From Acinetobacter sp. (GTDB lineage Bacteria; Pseudomonadota; Gammaproteobacteria; Pseudomonadales; Moraxellaceae): a stretch of 14,697 nucleotides of DNA. Both the position numbers and the translations under genes were made by a program. The stretch lies in the NCBI GenBank assembly GCA_030152675.1, contig JASLIY010000034.1, positions 1 to 14,697 of the forward strand, read 5' to 3'. This document shows positions 1 to 7,528 of this stretch, one piece after another; the first letter of the stretch is position 1, and each line of letters starts with the position of its first letter. A model generated the notes under the pieces. The model searched no databases and was not told where the DNA came from. It was given only the letters and a program-made list of their open reading frames with translations.

Positions 1-103
1 GTGATCAGCGCCAGAATGCAAATATGATCGCACTGCTTATTGATGTCATTATTTTTATAGCTATTGAATCACTTAAAAAATTTATTTTAATTTGAGTTTT
101 ATT

Positions 104-1558
104 ATGTCAGACGAATTGTTAATCAATGTCACACCCATGGAATGTCGGGTGGCATTGATTGAAAATGGAACGGTCAATGAAATGTTCGTTGAGCGTTCCG
201 TGAAGCGGGGATTGGTTGGGAATATTTATAAAGCCAAGGTGGTTCGGGTCTTGCCTGGCATGCAAGCTGCTTTTGTCGATATTGGCTTGTCACGAACTGC
301 CTTTTTGCATATCAACGATATGGTGTGGCCGCGTAATCAACCGGTGCCGAATGTCTTTGAGTTATTGCAACCCGGGCAAATCCTAACGGTTCAAGTCATG
401 AAAGACATGTTAGGTACCAAAGGTGCACGTCTTAGCACCGACTTGTCCATTCCTTCACGTTATTTGGTGTTGATGCCTTATGGTCACTATATCGGTGTGT
501 CACAGCGCATTGAGTCTGAACAAGAGCGTGACCGTCTACGTGGCATTATTGAGGGTATTCAAGCCGAACATAAATTGCCGGGTAGTGTCATCGTCCGTAC
601 TGCCGCAGAGGGGATTGATGAAGCCTCGCTGGTTCAGGACATGGCCTATCTTGCCAAGCTGTGGGAATACATTCAAAGAAAACAAAAAAATATTGTCGTG
701 CCGTCCCTTGTTTTTGAAGAATTGCCTTTACCACAACGTGTGATTCGTGACTTGGCCAATGAGGCGACCGCCAAAATCTATGTGGACTCACGTGAAGTTC
801 ACAGCAAACTCAAAGAGTTTGTTGAAGAGTTTGTGCCAACCATGCAAGACCGTTTGATGCACTATCCCGGTGAACGCCCGATATTTGATTTGTACAATGT
901 CGAAGAGGATATTCAAAAGGCACTGCAAACACGAGTGGCACTCAAGTCGGGTGGTTATCTGATGATCGATCAGACCGAGGCCATGACCACGATTGATGTG
1001 AATACCGGTTCTTATGTGGGGGGGAGAACCCTTGAGGACACGGTATTTAAAACCAATATGGAAGCCACTCAAGTCATTGCGAGACAGTTGCGGCTACGCA
1101 ACTTGGGTGGAATCATCATTATTGATTTTATCGACATGCAAGAAGCCACGCATCGTGATGATGTCATGAGCCAATTTGAAAAAATGTTAGAGCGTGATCA
1201 TGCCAAAACCAAAATCACACAGGTCTCTGAGCTTGGTTTGGTCGAAATGACGCGTAAGCGTACCCGTGAATCGCTAGAGCATTTGCTTTGTGAGGCCTGT
1301 CCAACCTGCCAAGGGCGTGGTTATATCAAAACAGCAGAGACAGTATGTTACGAAATCTTTCGAGAGATCTTGAGATATGCACGTGCATTCCAATCTCAGA
1401 GTGGCTTTACTGTTATCGCAGACCCATCTGTGATTGATCGGCTACTGACCGCGGAAGCGCCTGCAGTCGCGGATTTAGAGCATTTCATCAATCGTGTGAT
1501 TAAATTCCAAGTTGAAAGTTTATATACGCAAGAGCAGTACGATGTCATTTTAACTTGA
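104..1558 (+). CDS. rng: Ribonuclease G
   Basis: Endoribonuclease of the RNase E/G family, cytoplasmic. In E. coli it matures the 5' end of 16S rRNA and helps turn over some mRNAs. The 484-residue product matches E. coli RNase G (489 residues) end to end. Visible parts are an S1-like RNA-binding region at about residues 35-115 (RGLVGNIYKAKV, LPGMQAAFVDIG), the catalytic DNase I-like region with the metal-binding aspartates D298 (TTIDVNTG) and D341 (IIIIDFIDM), and the zinc-link cysteines C399 and C402 (CPTC). The spacing of these residues equals that of D303/D346 and C404/C407 in RNase E. It lacks the long C-terminal scaffold of RNase E, so it is RNase G. I chose the ATG at 104 because MSDELLINVTP aligns with the E. 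coli start; an in-frame TTG at 92 would add four residues. The ribosome binding site is weak (GAG at 94-96). Confidence 0.97.
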   Translation: MSDELLINVTPMECRVALIENGTVNEMFVERSVKRGLVGNIYKAKVVRVLPGMQAAFVDIGLSRTAFLHINDMVWPRNQPVPNVFELLQPGQILTVQVMKDMLGTKGARLSTDLSIPSRYLVLMPYGHYIGVSQRIESEQERDRLRGIIEGIQAEHKLPGSVIVRTAAEGIDEASLVQDMAYLAKLWEYIQRKQKNIVVPSLVFEELPLPQRVIRDLANEATAKIYVDSREVHSKLKEFVEEFVPTMQDRLMHYPGERPIFDLYNVEEDIQKALQTRVALKSGGYLMIDQTEAMTTIDVNTGSYVGGRTLEDTVFKTNMEATQVIARQLRLRNLGGIIIIDFIDMQEATHRDDVMSQFEKMLERDHAKTKITQVSELGLVEMTRKRTRESLEHLLCEACPTCQGRGYIKTAETVCYEIFREILRYARAFQSQSGFTVIADPSVIDRLLTAEAPAVADLEHFINRVIKFQVESLYTQEQYDVILT

Positions 1559-1623
1559 AATTGTAACTAGATTTCGCTTAAGCCTTGTTACATCTGAAAT
1601 TTTACATTTAGTGTCGTTTTTAC

Positions 1624-1629
1624 AATACT
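1624..1629 (+). promoter_or_regulatory. Weak candidate promoter for the 57-aa gene
   Basis: TTTACA at 1601-1606 (5 of 6 to the -35 consensus), then a 17-base spacer and AATACT at 1624-1629 (4 of 6 to the -10 consensus). It lies about 60 bases before the ATG at 1689. The region is AT-rich, so a chance match is likely. Confidence 0.25.
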
Positions 1630-1688
1630 AGTTTCAGCAAATAGCCATAGACACTCTCCCTTAAATGTCTTAGCAAGTGAGGTCAAAA

Positions 1689-1862
1689 ATGAATCTAGGT
1701 GAGACAATTACAACACGCGGTTTGAAGTACGTTTTAGAGTCACAGAACAAAAATAGCTGTGTCATGTTAGATGACAATGGTAAGGAAGTTCAAATCACCA
1801 AGGCAATGGTGGTGACAGTTTGTCAGCAATTACTCAATCAATGCCGTAATATCCAAAGCTAA
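1689..1862 (+). CDS. Small protein of unknown function (57 aa)
   Basis: I do not recognise a family. The product is 57 residues, soluble-looking, with no signal peptide or membrane segment. It begins MNLGETITTRGLKYVLES, has a central MLDDNGKEVQITKAM stretch that could be a beta hairpin, and ends with a helix containing two of its three cysteines. It looks like a real gene: a good Shine-Dalgarno (AGTGAGG at 1675-1681) precedes the ATG at 1689, codon choice resembles its neighbours, and a rho-independent terminator begins at its stop codon. An in-frame GTG at 1677 would add four residues but lies within the ribosome binding site. It sits 130 bases after rng and may be cotranscribed with it, since I see no terminator after rng. 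Function unknown. Confidence 0.75.
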   Translation: MNLGETITTRGLKYVLESQNKNSCVMLDDNGKEVQITKAMVVTVCQQLLNQCRNIQS

Positions 1863-1890
1863 GGGGCAGATCAACCGCCCCTTATTTTCT
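1861..1890 (+). terminator. Rho-independent terminator of the 57-aa gene
   Basis: Arms AAGGGGC (1861-1867) and GCCCCTT (1877-1883) form a GC-rich 7-base-pair stem with a 9-base loop, followed by ATTTTCT. The left arm overlaps the TAA stop codon. Confidence 0.8.
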
Positions 1891-1896
1891 TTATGA

Positions 1897-1926
1897 TTTA
1901 CTGCATACTGTTCTGTATAAAGTAAA
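1897..1926. repeat. Imperfect inverted repeat between convergent genes
   Basis: TTTACT (1897-1902) pairs with AGTAAA (1921-1926), and inside it ATAC (1905-1908) pairs with GTAT (1915-1918), separated by symmetric two-base mismatches and a 6-base loop. On the plus strand it is followed by TTAAGTTTTTAG, so it could be a second, weaker terminator between the 57-aa gene and atfA. An operator or chance AT-rich pairing is equally possible. Confidence 0.35.
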
Positions 1927-2020
1927 TTAAGTTTTTAGTTTAAATCAAGTCAATCATGTAAGACGATACCCTGAATATTTCGCCTGATATCGCCCTGCAT
2001 CTCTTAAAATCTTAAAATAA

Positions 2021-3589
2021 TTAAGCTTGTTTCCTTAAGTCTTCAAGATCTATTTCTTCAGTCTGATCCTGTGCAGTCGAGCTATTGAGTTTGAATACTT
2101 CGGCTGCAACTTGATCTTGAGGCTCTCTCGATTCTGAAACTTGGGCGCTTTCTAAACTCTCAATTTCTCCGAGTTGAGGCGTGATTGCCCCGTTCGGTTG
2201 AGTGATCAACTTCTTTAGTTCAGGGTTATCCAATAGTTTGAGTTCAACAATTTGTTCAAATTTTTGAATTTCATCTTCGAGATGGGTGAGTAAGTTTTGT
2301 ATTTTCGGCAGTGCATTACGGCAACCGGTAAGGCCCACTTCAAGTTTATTTAAATAACTGGTCATGGTGATGTTTAAGGCCTGACCATCTAACACGATTG
2401 AAGCTGGATAGAGGGCATCGAGTTTCGCTCCGTTCCAGTACAAAGGCTCACGTGGCCCGGGAACGTTGGAAATGACGATGTTAAAGGCCTGACGCTTAGG
2501 TAGGGCACCAGTTAAAATATTTAAACCTGCAGCACTATAGACAAAAGCACTGTAATTTAAGATCTGATTAGAGGTCATGCGCTTAAAGCGCTGCTTTGAA
2601 TTTTGCACACTGCGTTGGATGGTCGCGAGACGATCTAGTGGATCGGGTTGATGGGTGCCGAGATTGGCCAGAATCATGGTGATGCGGTTGCTGACATCTG
2701 ATGCATCATCACGAATCGAAGCCGGTACCATCGCAACCAAGGGCTTCTGTGGTAGTGCCTCTTGTGTTAATAGGTAATCACGTAATGCGCCTGAGCAGAC
2801 GGCCAAGATCAGGTCATTGATCGTCACACCCAGCACTTTGGAGATGCGTTTAAAGCGGTCTAAATCAAATGACTGTGCCGCAAAACGCCGTGCTGAACTG
2901 ACGCGTTGATTGAGTAGGCTCGCTGGGGCTTGGAAACTCGAGACATAGTCAGGATTTTTGCCCATTTCTTTAAACACAGTCTGAAACAGCTCTTGCGTGA
3001 CTTTTGGGGTCGCTTCGATTTGATCCTTGATCCCAGTCCATATTTTTTTGATTCGGCTCGGTTTGATGCCTTGTGCGCGTTTACGTCCGGTATTCTCAAT
3101 ACACCAAGGTGGTACGATTCGAGTGTCCAGCGGGTCTTTAGAAAAAGATTTTTCAACCAAGCGCATGCCTGCAACCCCATCGACCATGGCGTGATGGATT
3201 TTAAAGTACATCGCAAAACGATTGCCTTCAATGCCTTCAATAATATGACAGGTCCAAAGTGGTTTAGCACGATCGATGAGGGTGCTGTGCTCTTGAGAGA
3301 TATACACCAATAACTCTCGAATTCGACCGGGTTGTGGAAGGGCGATATGACGGAAGTGATGATCAATATCAAACTCTTGATCTTCATCCCAGAACAACCC
3401 GTTTAAGTAGTTATTAAAGGGCGGAATAGGGGTCGATTTACAGTCTCGAATATTCGAAACTAAATCTTGCATAAAACTTGCCGGTGCATCATCTGGGATT
3501 TGAAATAGGAATAATCCTCCCACATGCATAGGTTGTTGTCGTTTCTCTAAAGAAAGAAAAATAAAATCAATTGGGTGTAATGGACGCAT
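2021..3589 (-). CDS. atfA: Wax ester synthase / diacylglycerol acyltransferase, with C-terminal extension
   Basis: Bifunctional O-acyltransferase (WS/DGAT). It joins acyl-CoA to a fatty alcohol or a diacylglycerol to make wax esters or triacylglycerol, and in Acinetobacter it works at the inner membrane on lipid inclusions. The catalytic motif HHAMVDG is at residues 132-138. Other family motifs seen are PLW at 110-112, VTINDL at 255-260 and SNVPGP at 374-379. The start is the ATG at 3589: MRPLHPIDFIFLSLEKRQQP equals the Acinetobacter AtfA N-terminus, although the best Shine-Dalgarno (GTGAGG, 3602-3607) is 12 bases away; a GTG at 3607 would add six residues. The product is 522 residues against about 458 for A. 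baylyi AtfA. The surplus is a tail after about residue 445, rich in Glu, Gln and Ser and probably disordered. The gene stands alone on the minus strand. Confidence 0.96.
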   Translation of the reverse strand: MRPLHPIDFIFLSLEKRQQPMHVGGLFLFQIPDDAPASFMQDLVSNIRDCKSTPIPPFNNYLNGLFWDEDQEFDIDHHFRHIALPQPGRIRELLVYISQEHSTLIDRAKPLWTCHIIEGIEGNRFAMYFKIHHAMVDGVAGMRLVEKSFSKDPLDTRIVPPWCIENTGRKRAQGIKPSRIKKIWTGIKDQIEATPKVTQELFQTVFKEMGKNPDYVSSFQAPASLLNQRVSSARRFAAQSFDLDRFKRISKVLGVTINDLILAVCSGALRDYLLTQEALPQKPLVAMVPASIRDDASDVSNRITMILANLGTHQPDPLDRLATIQRSVQNSKQRFKRMTSNQILNYSAFVYSAAGLNILTGALPKRQAFNIVISNVPGPREPLYWNGAKLDALYPASIVLDGQALNITMTSYLNKLEVGLTGCRNALPKIQNLLTHLEDEIQKFEQIVELKLLDNPELKKLITQPNGAITPQLGEIESLESAQVSESREPQDQVAAEVFKLNSSTAQDQTEEIDLEDLRKQA

Positions 3590-3688
3590 AGCTTTAAGTT
3601 GCCTCACTGCAAATGTTCAACAGCTCTTGTATGAGTGTTGGTTTTTTTTAGAATTATCAGATTGAAGTTAAAGTATAAAACTTTTTAT

Positions 3689-3724
3689 TGCTAAAAATCC
3701 AAGTAAATATATGAATTTTTAGCA
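3689..3724 (-). terminator. Possible terminator downstream of cysH
   Basis: TGCTAAAAAT (3689-3698) and ATTTTTAGCA (3715-3724) are perfect 10-base inverted arms with a 16-base loop, 37 bases beyond the cysH stop. On the minus strand the stem is followed by ATAAAAAGTTTT. The stem is AT-rich and the U tract imperfect, so its strength is uncertain. It could also lie in the atfA promoter region. Confidence 0.45.
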
Positions 3725-3760
3725 GATAAAAAATATTAATTTAAATTCAGTCATCTATTT

Positions 3761-4492
3761 TTACTTTATATTTCCTAAATGTAACCCACATTCCTTATGA
3801 GTGGCCTCTTCCCACCACCAACGACCTTCTCGTTCATGTTGATTGGGAAGCACAGCACGCGTACAAGGTTCACATCCAATTGAACTAAACCCTTTCATAT
3901 GTAGTGGATTATACGGAACTTCCATCATACGAATATAGCTCCATACATCGGCACTACTCCAATTGCTGAGCGGGTTGTATTTGATGAGCTGTTTATCTAC
4001 GCCAGAAAATCCGCTATCGAATTCGATAACTGCAATATCAGCGCGTGTCCCAGGACTTTGATCCTTACGTTGTCCTGTGATCCAGCCATCAAGTGTCGCG
4101 AGTTTTTTTCTTAAGGGTTGTACTTTTCGAATACCGCAACATTCTTGGTGTCCATCTTCAAAAAAGCTAAATAAACCTTTATGTTGCACCAATTGCTGCA
4201 CAACCTCAGCTTCGGGGAAACAGATCTCAATGTCAATCTTATAATGTTTTCTAACCATTTCAATAAATTGGTAAGTCTCCGCATGCAAGCGACCTGTGTC
4301 TAGACTAAACACTCGAAATGGCCGACCCAATTGTGAAGCAATGTCAATCAATACGACATCTTCAGCACCTGAAAATGAGATGGCAGTTTCACCGGGTTGG
4401 CTTAAGGCTAAATCTATAATCTCTTGTGGAGATTTATGTTGATATTCAGATGCCAGTGCATCAATCAGATCGAGAGTGGGAATCGCATTCAT
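3761..4492 (-). CDS. cysH: Assimilatory adenylyl-sulfate (APS/PAPS) reductase, iron-sulfur type
   Basis: Reduces activated sulfate (adenosine 5'-phosphosulfate, possibly also PAPS) to sulfite, using thioredoxin or glutaredoxin, in cysteine biosynthesis in the cytoplasm. The 243-residue product carries the nucleotide-binding loop SFSGAED (39-45), the cysteine pair C118-C119 (ECCGIRK) and C207/C210 (GCEPC), which together bind a [4Fe-4S] cluster, and the catalytic C235 in ECGLH near the C-terminus. The cluster cysteines mark it as the APS-reductase type of Pseudomonas and plants; E. coli CysH, a PAPS reductase, lacks them. The ATG at 4492 has a good ribosome binding site (AGGAA, about 7 bases away). 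It is divergent from thrH and not next to other cys genes here. Which of the two substrates it prefers cannot be settled by eye. Confidence 0.95.
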   Translation of the reverse strand: MNAIPTLDLIDALASEYQHKSPQEIIDLALSQPGETAISFSGAEDVVLIDIASQLGRPFRVFSLDTGRLHAETYQFIEMVRKHYKIDIEICFPEAEVVQQLVQHKGLFSFFEDGHQECCGIRKVQPLRKKLATLDGWITGQRKDQSPGTRADIAVIEFDSGFSGVDKQLIKYNPLSNWSSADVWSYIRMMEVPYNPLHMKGFSSIGCEPCTRAVLPNQHEREGRWWWEEATHKECGLHLGNIK

Positions 4493-4628
4493 TAGAGTTC
4501 CTGGCGGTCAGCGGAGACATGGTTGAATTCAGTATTTATGTGGCTGATAGTTTAGTAGAAATGAAATCAGCTCTTTAACACTAAAACCTAAAAGCATATG
4601 AAATAAAAAGATTTATCTTGATTCTCGT

Positions 4629-4657
4629 ATCACAATTTCAAAGCACAATGCTATGAT
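4629..4657 (+). promoter_or_regulatory. Candidate extended -10 promoter for thrH
   Basis: TATGAT at 4652-4657 (5 of 6 to the -10 consensus) is preceded by TGC, making an extended -10 element. ATCACA at 4629-4634 (4 of 6) sits at a 17-base spacing. It ends 36 bases before the thrH ATG. Confidence 0.5.
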
Positions 4658-4693
4658 GGATCTAATTTTTTTCAATGAACATCGGGAGTAACC

Positions 4694-5311
4694 ATGGAAG
4701 TCGTTTGCCTTGATCTTGAGGGTGTTTTGGTTCCAGAAATTTGGATCAATTTTGCAAAAAAAACCGGTATTAAAGAACTCGAAGCCACGACTCGAGACAT
4801 TCCGGATTATGATGTATTGATGACCCAACGATTAAATATTTTAAAGCAACATGGTTTGGGATTAAATGACATTCAAGCTGTAATTGCAGAAATGGGGCCA
4901 TTCCCTGGGGCCAAAGAATTTGTAGAATGGTTACGTACTCATTTCCAACTCATTATTCTTTCTGATACTTTTTATGAGTTTGCGCATCCTTTAATGCAAC
5001 AACTTGGTTGGCCGACTATTTTCTGTCATAAGCTAGAAACCGACGAAAAGGGCATGATCACGGCCTATAAATTGCGTCAACCCGACCAAAAGCGTGAAGC
5101 GGTCAAGGCGCTGCACGGGTTAAATTATCGTGTGATTGCAGCAGGGGATTCGTATAACGATACCACCATGCTCTCTGAAGCGGATCAAGGTTTCTTGTTT
5201 GATGCACCCGCCAACGTGATTGCTGAATTCCCACAATTTCCATCGATCAATGGCTATGCGGCTTTGAAACAAGCGATTCGCCAAGCTTCAGTACGCGATA
5301 TCCCAGAATAA
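4694..5311 (+). CDS. thrH: ThrH: phosphoserine phosphatase / homoserine phosphotransferase
   Basis: HAD-superfamily phosphatase. Pseudomonas ThrH dephosphorylates phosphoserine and can pass the phosphoryl group to homoserine, linking serine and threonine biosynthesis. The 205-residue product matches P. aeruginosa ThrH along its whole length. HAD motif I is DLEG (D7 nucleophile, E9 in place of the second Asp, as is usual for ThrH). Motif II is LSDT (S90), the motif III lysine is probably K133, and motif IV is GDSYNDTTM (D152, D156). A GGGAG ribosome binding site lies 5 bases before the ATG at 4694. It is divergent from cysH and ends at a bidirectional terminator. Serine is the precursor of cysteine, so pairing with cysH is metabolically sensible, but co-regulation is only inferred. 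Confidence 0.95.
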   Translation: MEVVCLDLEGVLVPEIWINFAKKTGIKELEATTRDIPDYDVLMTQRLNILKQHGLGLNDIQAVIAEMGPFPGAKEFVEWLRTHFQLIILSDTFYEFAHPLMQQLGWPTIFCHKLETDEKGMITAYKLRQPDQKREAVKALHGLNYRVIAAGDSYNDTTMLSEADQGFLFDAPANVIAEFPQFPSINGYAALKQAIRQASVRDIPE

Positions 5312-5340
5312 TACAGTATTGAATTTAAATGGACTGAAAT

Positions 5341-5369
5341 AAAAATAGGCGCTTCAAGCGCCTATTTTT
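5341..5369. terminator. Bidirectional terminator between thrH and the fadL-family gene
   Basis: A perfect 29-base palindrome: 14-base arms at 5341-5354 and 5356-5369 around a single central base. The core is TAGGCGCTT with A5 on the left and T5 on the right, so a GC-containing stem with a U tract forms on either strand. It sits 30 bases after the thrH stop and 35 bases after the stop of the convergent gene. Confidence 0.93.
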
Positions 5370-5403
5370 ATGAATCTGTTGTGAATGCATCCTGATGGAC
5401 GAC

Positions 5404-6912
5404 TTAGAAACGATAGCCCAGTTTTAAACCATAGGCCATAGCTTTGTTGTCGCTGAATTCTGCGACATATTCATTACCACCTGCTTGTGCACCAGTTTGT
5501 GCTTTCGCATCGCCTAACCAGAAGTATTTCACACCACCAGCGATAAAGGTTGCAGGTGTTGGGCTATATTGTAAGCCGATGCCCGCATTCCAGAAGCCTT
5601 CAGTTGGACCAAGTGTGGTCACAGGATTGCCCGCGCCAGAATCCCAACCCACTGAGACGTTACCAGCCCATTTTTCAGATAACTTGCGGCCTACACCAGC
5701 AGTCACTTGCCATTGATCATCAGAGTAAGTCACGAGATCGAAACCATCTGGACGTCCAACAACGTTACCAATTTCTTGAGAAACTTGACCGAATTGATTT
5801 GGGCGAATTGCAAAGTCTTTCCAGTTGACCCAACGAATATTCGCGAATGCAACCGTATCGGCCATGATGCCACTTTGTAAATCTAAGTTGACAGATTGTG
5901 GCGTGGTGATCGTGGTTTTCTCAGTGGAGTTGGCAATTCTTGCTGCAGTGACAGGACCGTTGACTGGGTCTAACAATCCAAGTGCACCAATTGCAGATAA
6001 ATTCTCTTTGATTTCGACTTTATGGTCGATCTCAGAACGGTAAGTAAGCGATGCTTTGAGTGCAATCTCTGGGATTTGGAATGCAGCACCTGCTAACCAA
6101 CCAGCACCGCCTGTTTCTTTGATATTGGCATCATAACCATTGTATAGGCTATAAGCTTGACCGCGTAAACTCACATGACCTTTTACTGTTTGGTACACAC
6201 CACCTGCGAATAAGTTCCAGTTTTCAGTTGGTTGATAGCCGAAGACCAGTGCTAGATTTTGGGTGTCTACTTCAACTTCGGTATTACCTTTGCCGAGTGC
6301 GGTATTTACGTTCTTAATTCCCTGCTCGACTTGTGTGGTCACGCCAGCTTTAACGGCGCCATCAATTTGAGCTTGTGCAGCACCACCTTGGTTATAAGCA
6401 GTCAATGTTGCCGCATATTCAGCTTGACCTGCTGGGCTATTAAGATCTACGCCTTTTCCTTGTAGTGCCAGTCCAACACGTTGCTCAGCGGTCATGCCCG
6501 CAAAGGTTTTTTCAATAGTTTTTTCTTTAAGCCCATCTAATGTGGCCTGTGGTAAAACGGTATCAGATGGATTGGAAACAAATACGTTATTACCGCTATA
6601 AGCCGCTTTCGCACCAAACGGCTGGTCATAGAGTAGACCGAATGAGAAGTTCTCATTGAGCTGAACTTTTAGTGCAGCAGATGGAAAATAGTAGTGATCT
6701 GCCATATCACTGATATTTTGATCAGTGAGGCTTGTGCCTGATTCTTTCCCTGAGACGTTTGGATCTAATACAGAGATGCCTGCTTCAAAATAGTTTCCAG
6801 GTTGCAAAAAGGCAGACATTGATTGACCAGAACGGTCAAGCGCTGCTGCAAATACGCCAGCTGTTGGTAGTGAAGACAACAGCATCGCAGTTGTTAATGT
6901 TTTTAATTTCAT
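5404..6912 (-). CDS. fadL: FadL/OmpP1-family outer membrane long-chain fatty acid transporter
   Basis: Outer membrane beta-barrel that lets long-chain fatty acids or similar hydrophobic molecules cross the outer membrane. The N-terminus is a signal peptide (residues 1-22, MKLKTLTTAM then a hydrophobic stretch ending VFA), followed by AALDRSGQS, the usual start of the N-terminal hatch in this family. The C-terminus LKLGYRF ends in Phe, the signal for outer-membrane assembly. At 502 residues it is longer than E. coli FadL (about 446). Much of the excess is an Ala/Gln-rich, barrel-poor stretch at about residues 115-215 (for example GAAQAQIDGAVKAGVTTQVE), probably an extracellular loop. Start: ATG at 6912 with AGGGA about 11 bases upstream. 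Acinetobacter species carry several FadL paralogues, so the substrate is not certain, and the symbol denotes the family. Confidence 0.88.
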   Translation of the reverse strand: MKLKTLTTAMLLSSLPTAGVFAAALDRSGQSMSAFLQPGNYFEAGISVLDPNVSGKESGTSLTDQNISDMADHYYFPSAALKVQLNENFSFGLLYDQPFGAKAAYSGNNVFVSNPSDTVLPQATLDGLKEKTIEKTFAGMTAEQRVGLALQGKGVDLNSPAGQAEYAATLTAYNQGGAAQAQIDGAVKAGVTTQVEQGIKNVNTALGKGNTEVEVDTQNLALVFGYQPTENWNLFAGGVYQTVKGHVSLRGQAYSLYNGYDANIKETGGAGWLAGAAFQIPEIALKASLTYRSEIDHKVEIKENLSAIGALGLLDPVNGPVTAARIANSTEKTTITTPQSVNLDLQSGIMADTVAFANIRWVNWKDFAIRPNQFGQVSQEIGNVVGRPDGFDLVTYSDDQWQVTAGVGRKLSEKWAGNVSVGWDSGAGNPVTTLGPTEGFWNAGIGLQYSPTPATFIAGGVKYFWLGDAKAQTGAQAGGNEYVAEFSDNKAMAYGLKLGYRF

Positions 6913-7250
6913 TTTAATCTTTCCCTAAAATTATAAAATGAATAATTCGAGCACCTGAGTGTGATTCTGGAAATAAATTGATTTACATATTTAAGATCGG
7001 AATTTACTTCTTTTTACAAAATAGCATATAAAAATTAAGAGTAAATACTCTAAGTTCATAAAAAAATAAAAAATTGTAAACTGGCTAGTTCATACAACGC
7101 AGTGTTCATTGTTTAATTTTATTGAATGGTAAAAAGTAAACAAATCAAATTTAATTGATGATATTGAAAATAAATATAAAAAAACTTTATTTTTCTTTAG
7201 CCTATTCAAGGCTAATGATTGTACGCTTTTATCATAAGGATTAAAAAGAA

Positions 7251-7295
7251 ATGCTGTTGATTGGGCTGATTTTAAGTACTGTACTGAGTGTTTAA
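7251..7295 (+). CDS. Possible 14-residue hydrophobic peptide
   Basis: The reading frame encodes MLLIGLILSTVLSV, almost entirely hydrophobic. AAGGA (7237-7241) stands about 9 bases before the ATG, which is good ribosome binding site spacing. A weak promoter-like pair, TTGAAA (7164-7169) and TATTTT (7188-7193), lies upstream in AT-rich DNA. It could be a tiny membrane peptide, a leader peptide, or the first codons of a gene that has since been lost. At 14 codons chance cannot be excluded, and no downstream gene on this strand is present for it to control. Confidence 0.2.
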   Translation: MLLIGLILSTVLSV

Positions 7296-7497
7296 AATTA
7301 AACCAATAAGAGAGTGAATGTTCATTTATTCATACGCATCAAAAAACAGTCGATTTTTGCTTTCACCGGCTTAGGATGCCAAATCGATGTGAATGGTAGT
7401 TTACAAAAAACTTTCCGGCACCGCGTGTGGTCTGTAAAAGTATGTTAAATCGCCTGCGAGATAAGCGTTGAGTCGGTGCATATACTGGGCAATTTTA

Positions 7498-7524
7498 AGC
7501 TTTAAGATCGGATGGGTTAAAGCT
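7498..7524 (-). terminator. Weak possible terminator after the DUF3325 gene
   Basis: AGCTTTAA (7498-7505) and TTAAAGCT (7517-7524) form an 8-base-pair stem with an 11-base loop, starting 5 bases beyond the DUF3325 stop. On the minus strand it is followed by TAAAATTG. The stem is AT-rich and the U tract poor. Confidence 0.35.
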
Positions 7525-7528
7525 CAAT

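Larger units (their letters stand above)
6913..7528. other. 616-base gene-poor stretch with short open frames
   Basis: No recognisable gene. The left part (to about 7200) is very AT-rich and must hold the promoter of the fadL-family gene, though I could not fix one. It contains a dyad AGAGT-AAAT-ACTCT at 7038-7051. A second dyad, TTAGCCT/AGGCTAA, is at 7197-7215. The right part (7230-7528) is less AT-rich and holds three short frames: a 14-codon hydrophobic peptide at 7251-7295 (+), a 44-codon frame from GTG at 7314-7448 (+), and a 40-codon startless frame at 7401-7523 (-) with protein-like composition (HPILKLKIAQYMHRLNAYL). These could be chance or remains of a decayed gene. Confidence 0.6.

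Noticed and set aside
3-95. Open frame from the left edge ending just before rng, with an internal ATG giving a hydrophobic 23-residue peptide
   Set aside because: AT-rich, no ribosome binding site, and not recognisable as the tail of any neighbouring gene. It is probably chance.
788-1072. 94-codon minus-strand frame within rng
   Set aside because: Antisense shadow of the RNase G catalytic region.
2860-3387. 175-codon minus-strand frame within atfA
   Set aside because: Overlaps the highly conserved catalytic region of AtfA in another frame and has no family features.
6890-6960. TATAAT near 6930 as the promoter of the fadL-family gene
   Set aside because: It ends only about 20 bases before the ATG, so transcription would start inside the ribosome binding site, and no -35 element stands at the right distance.
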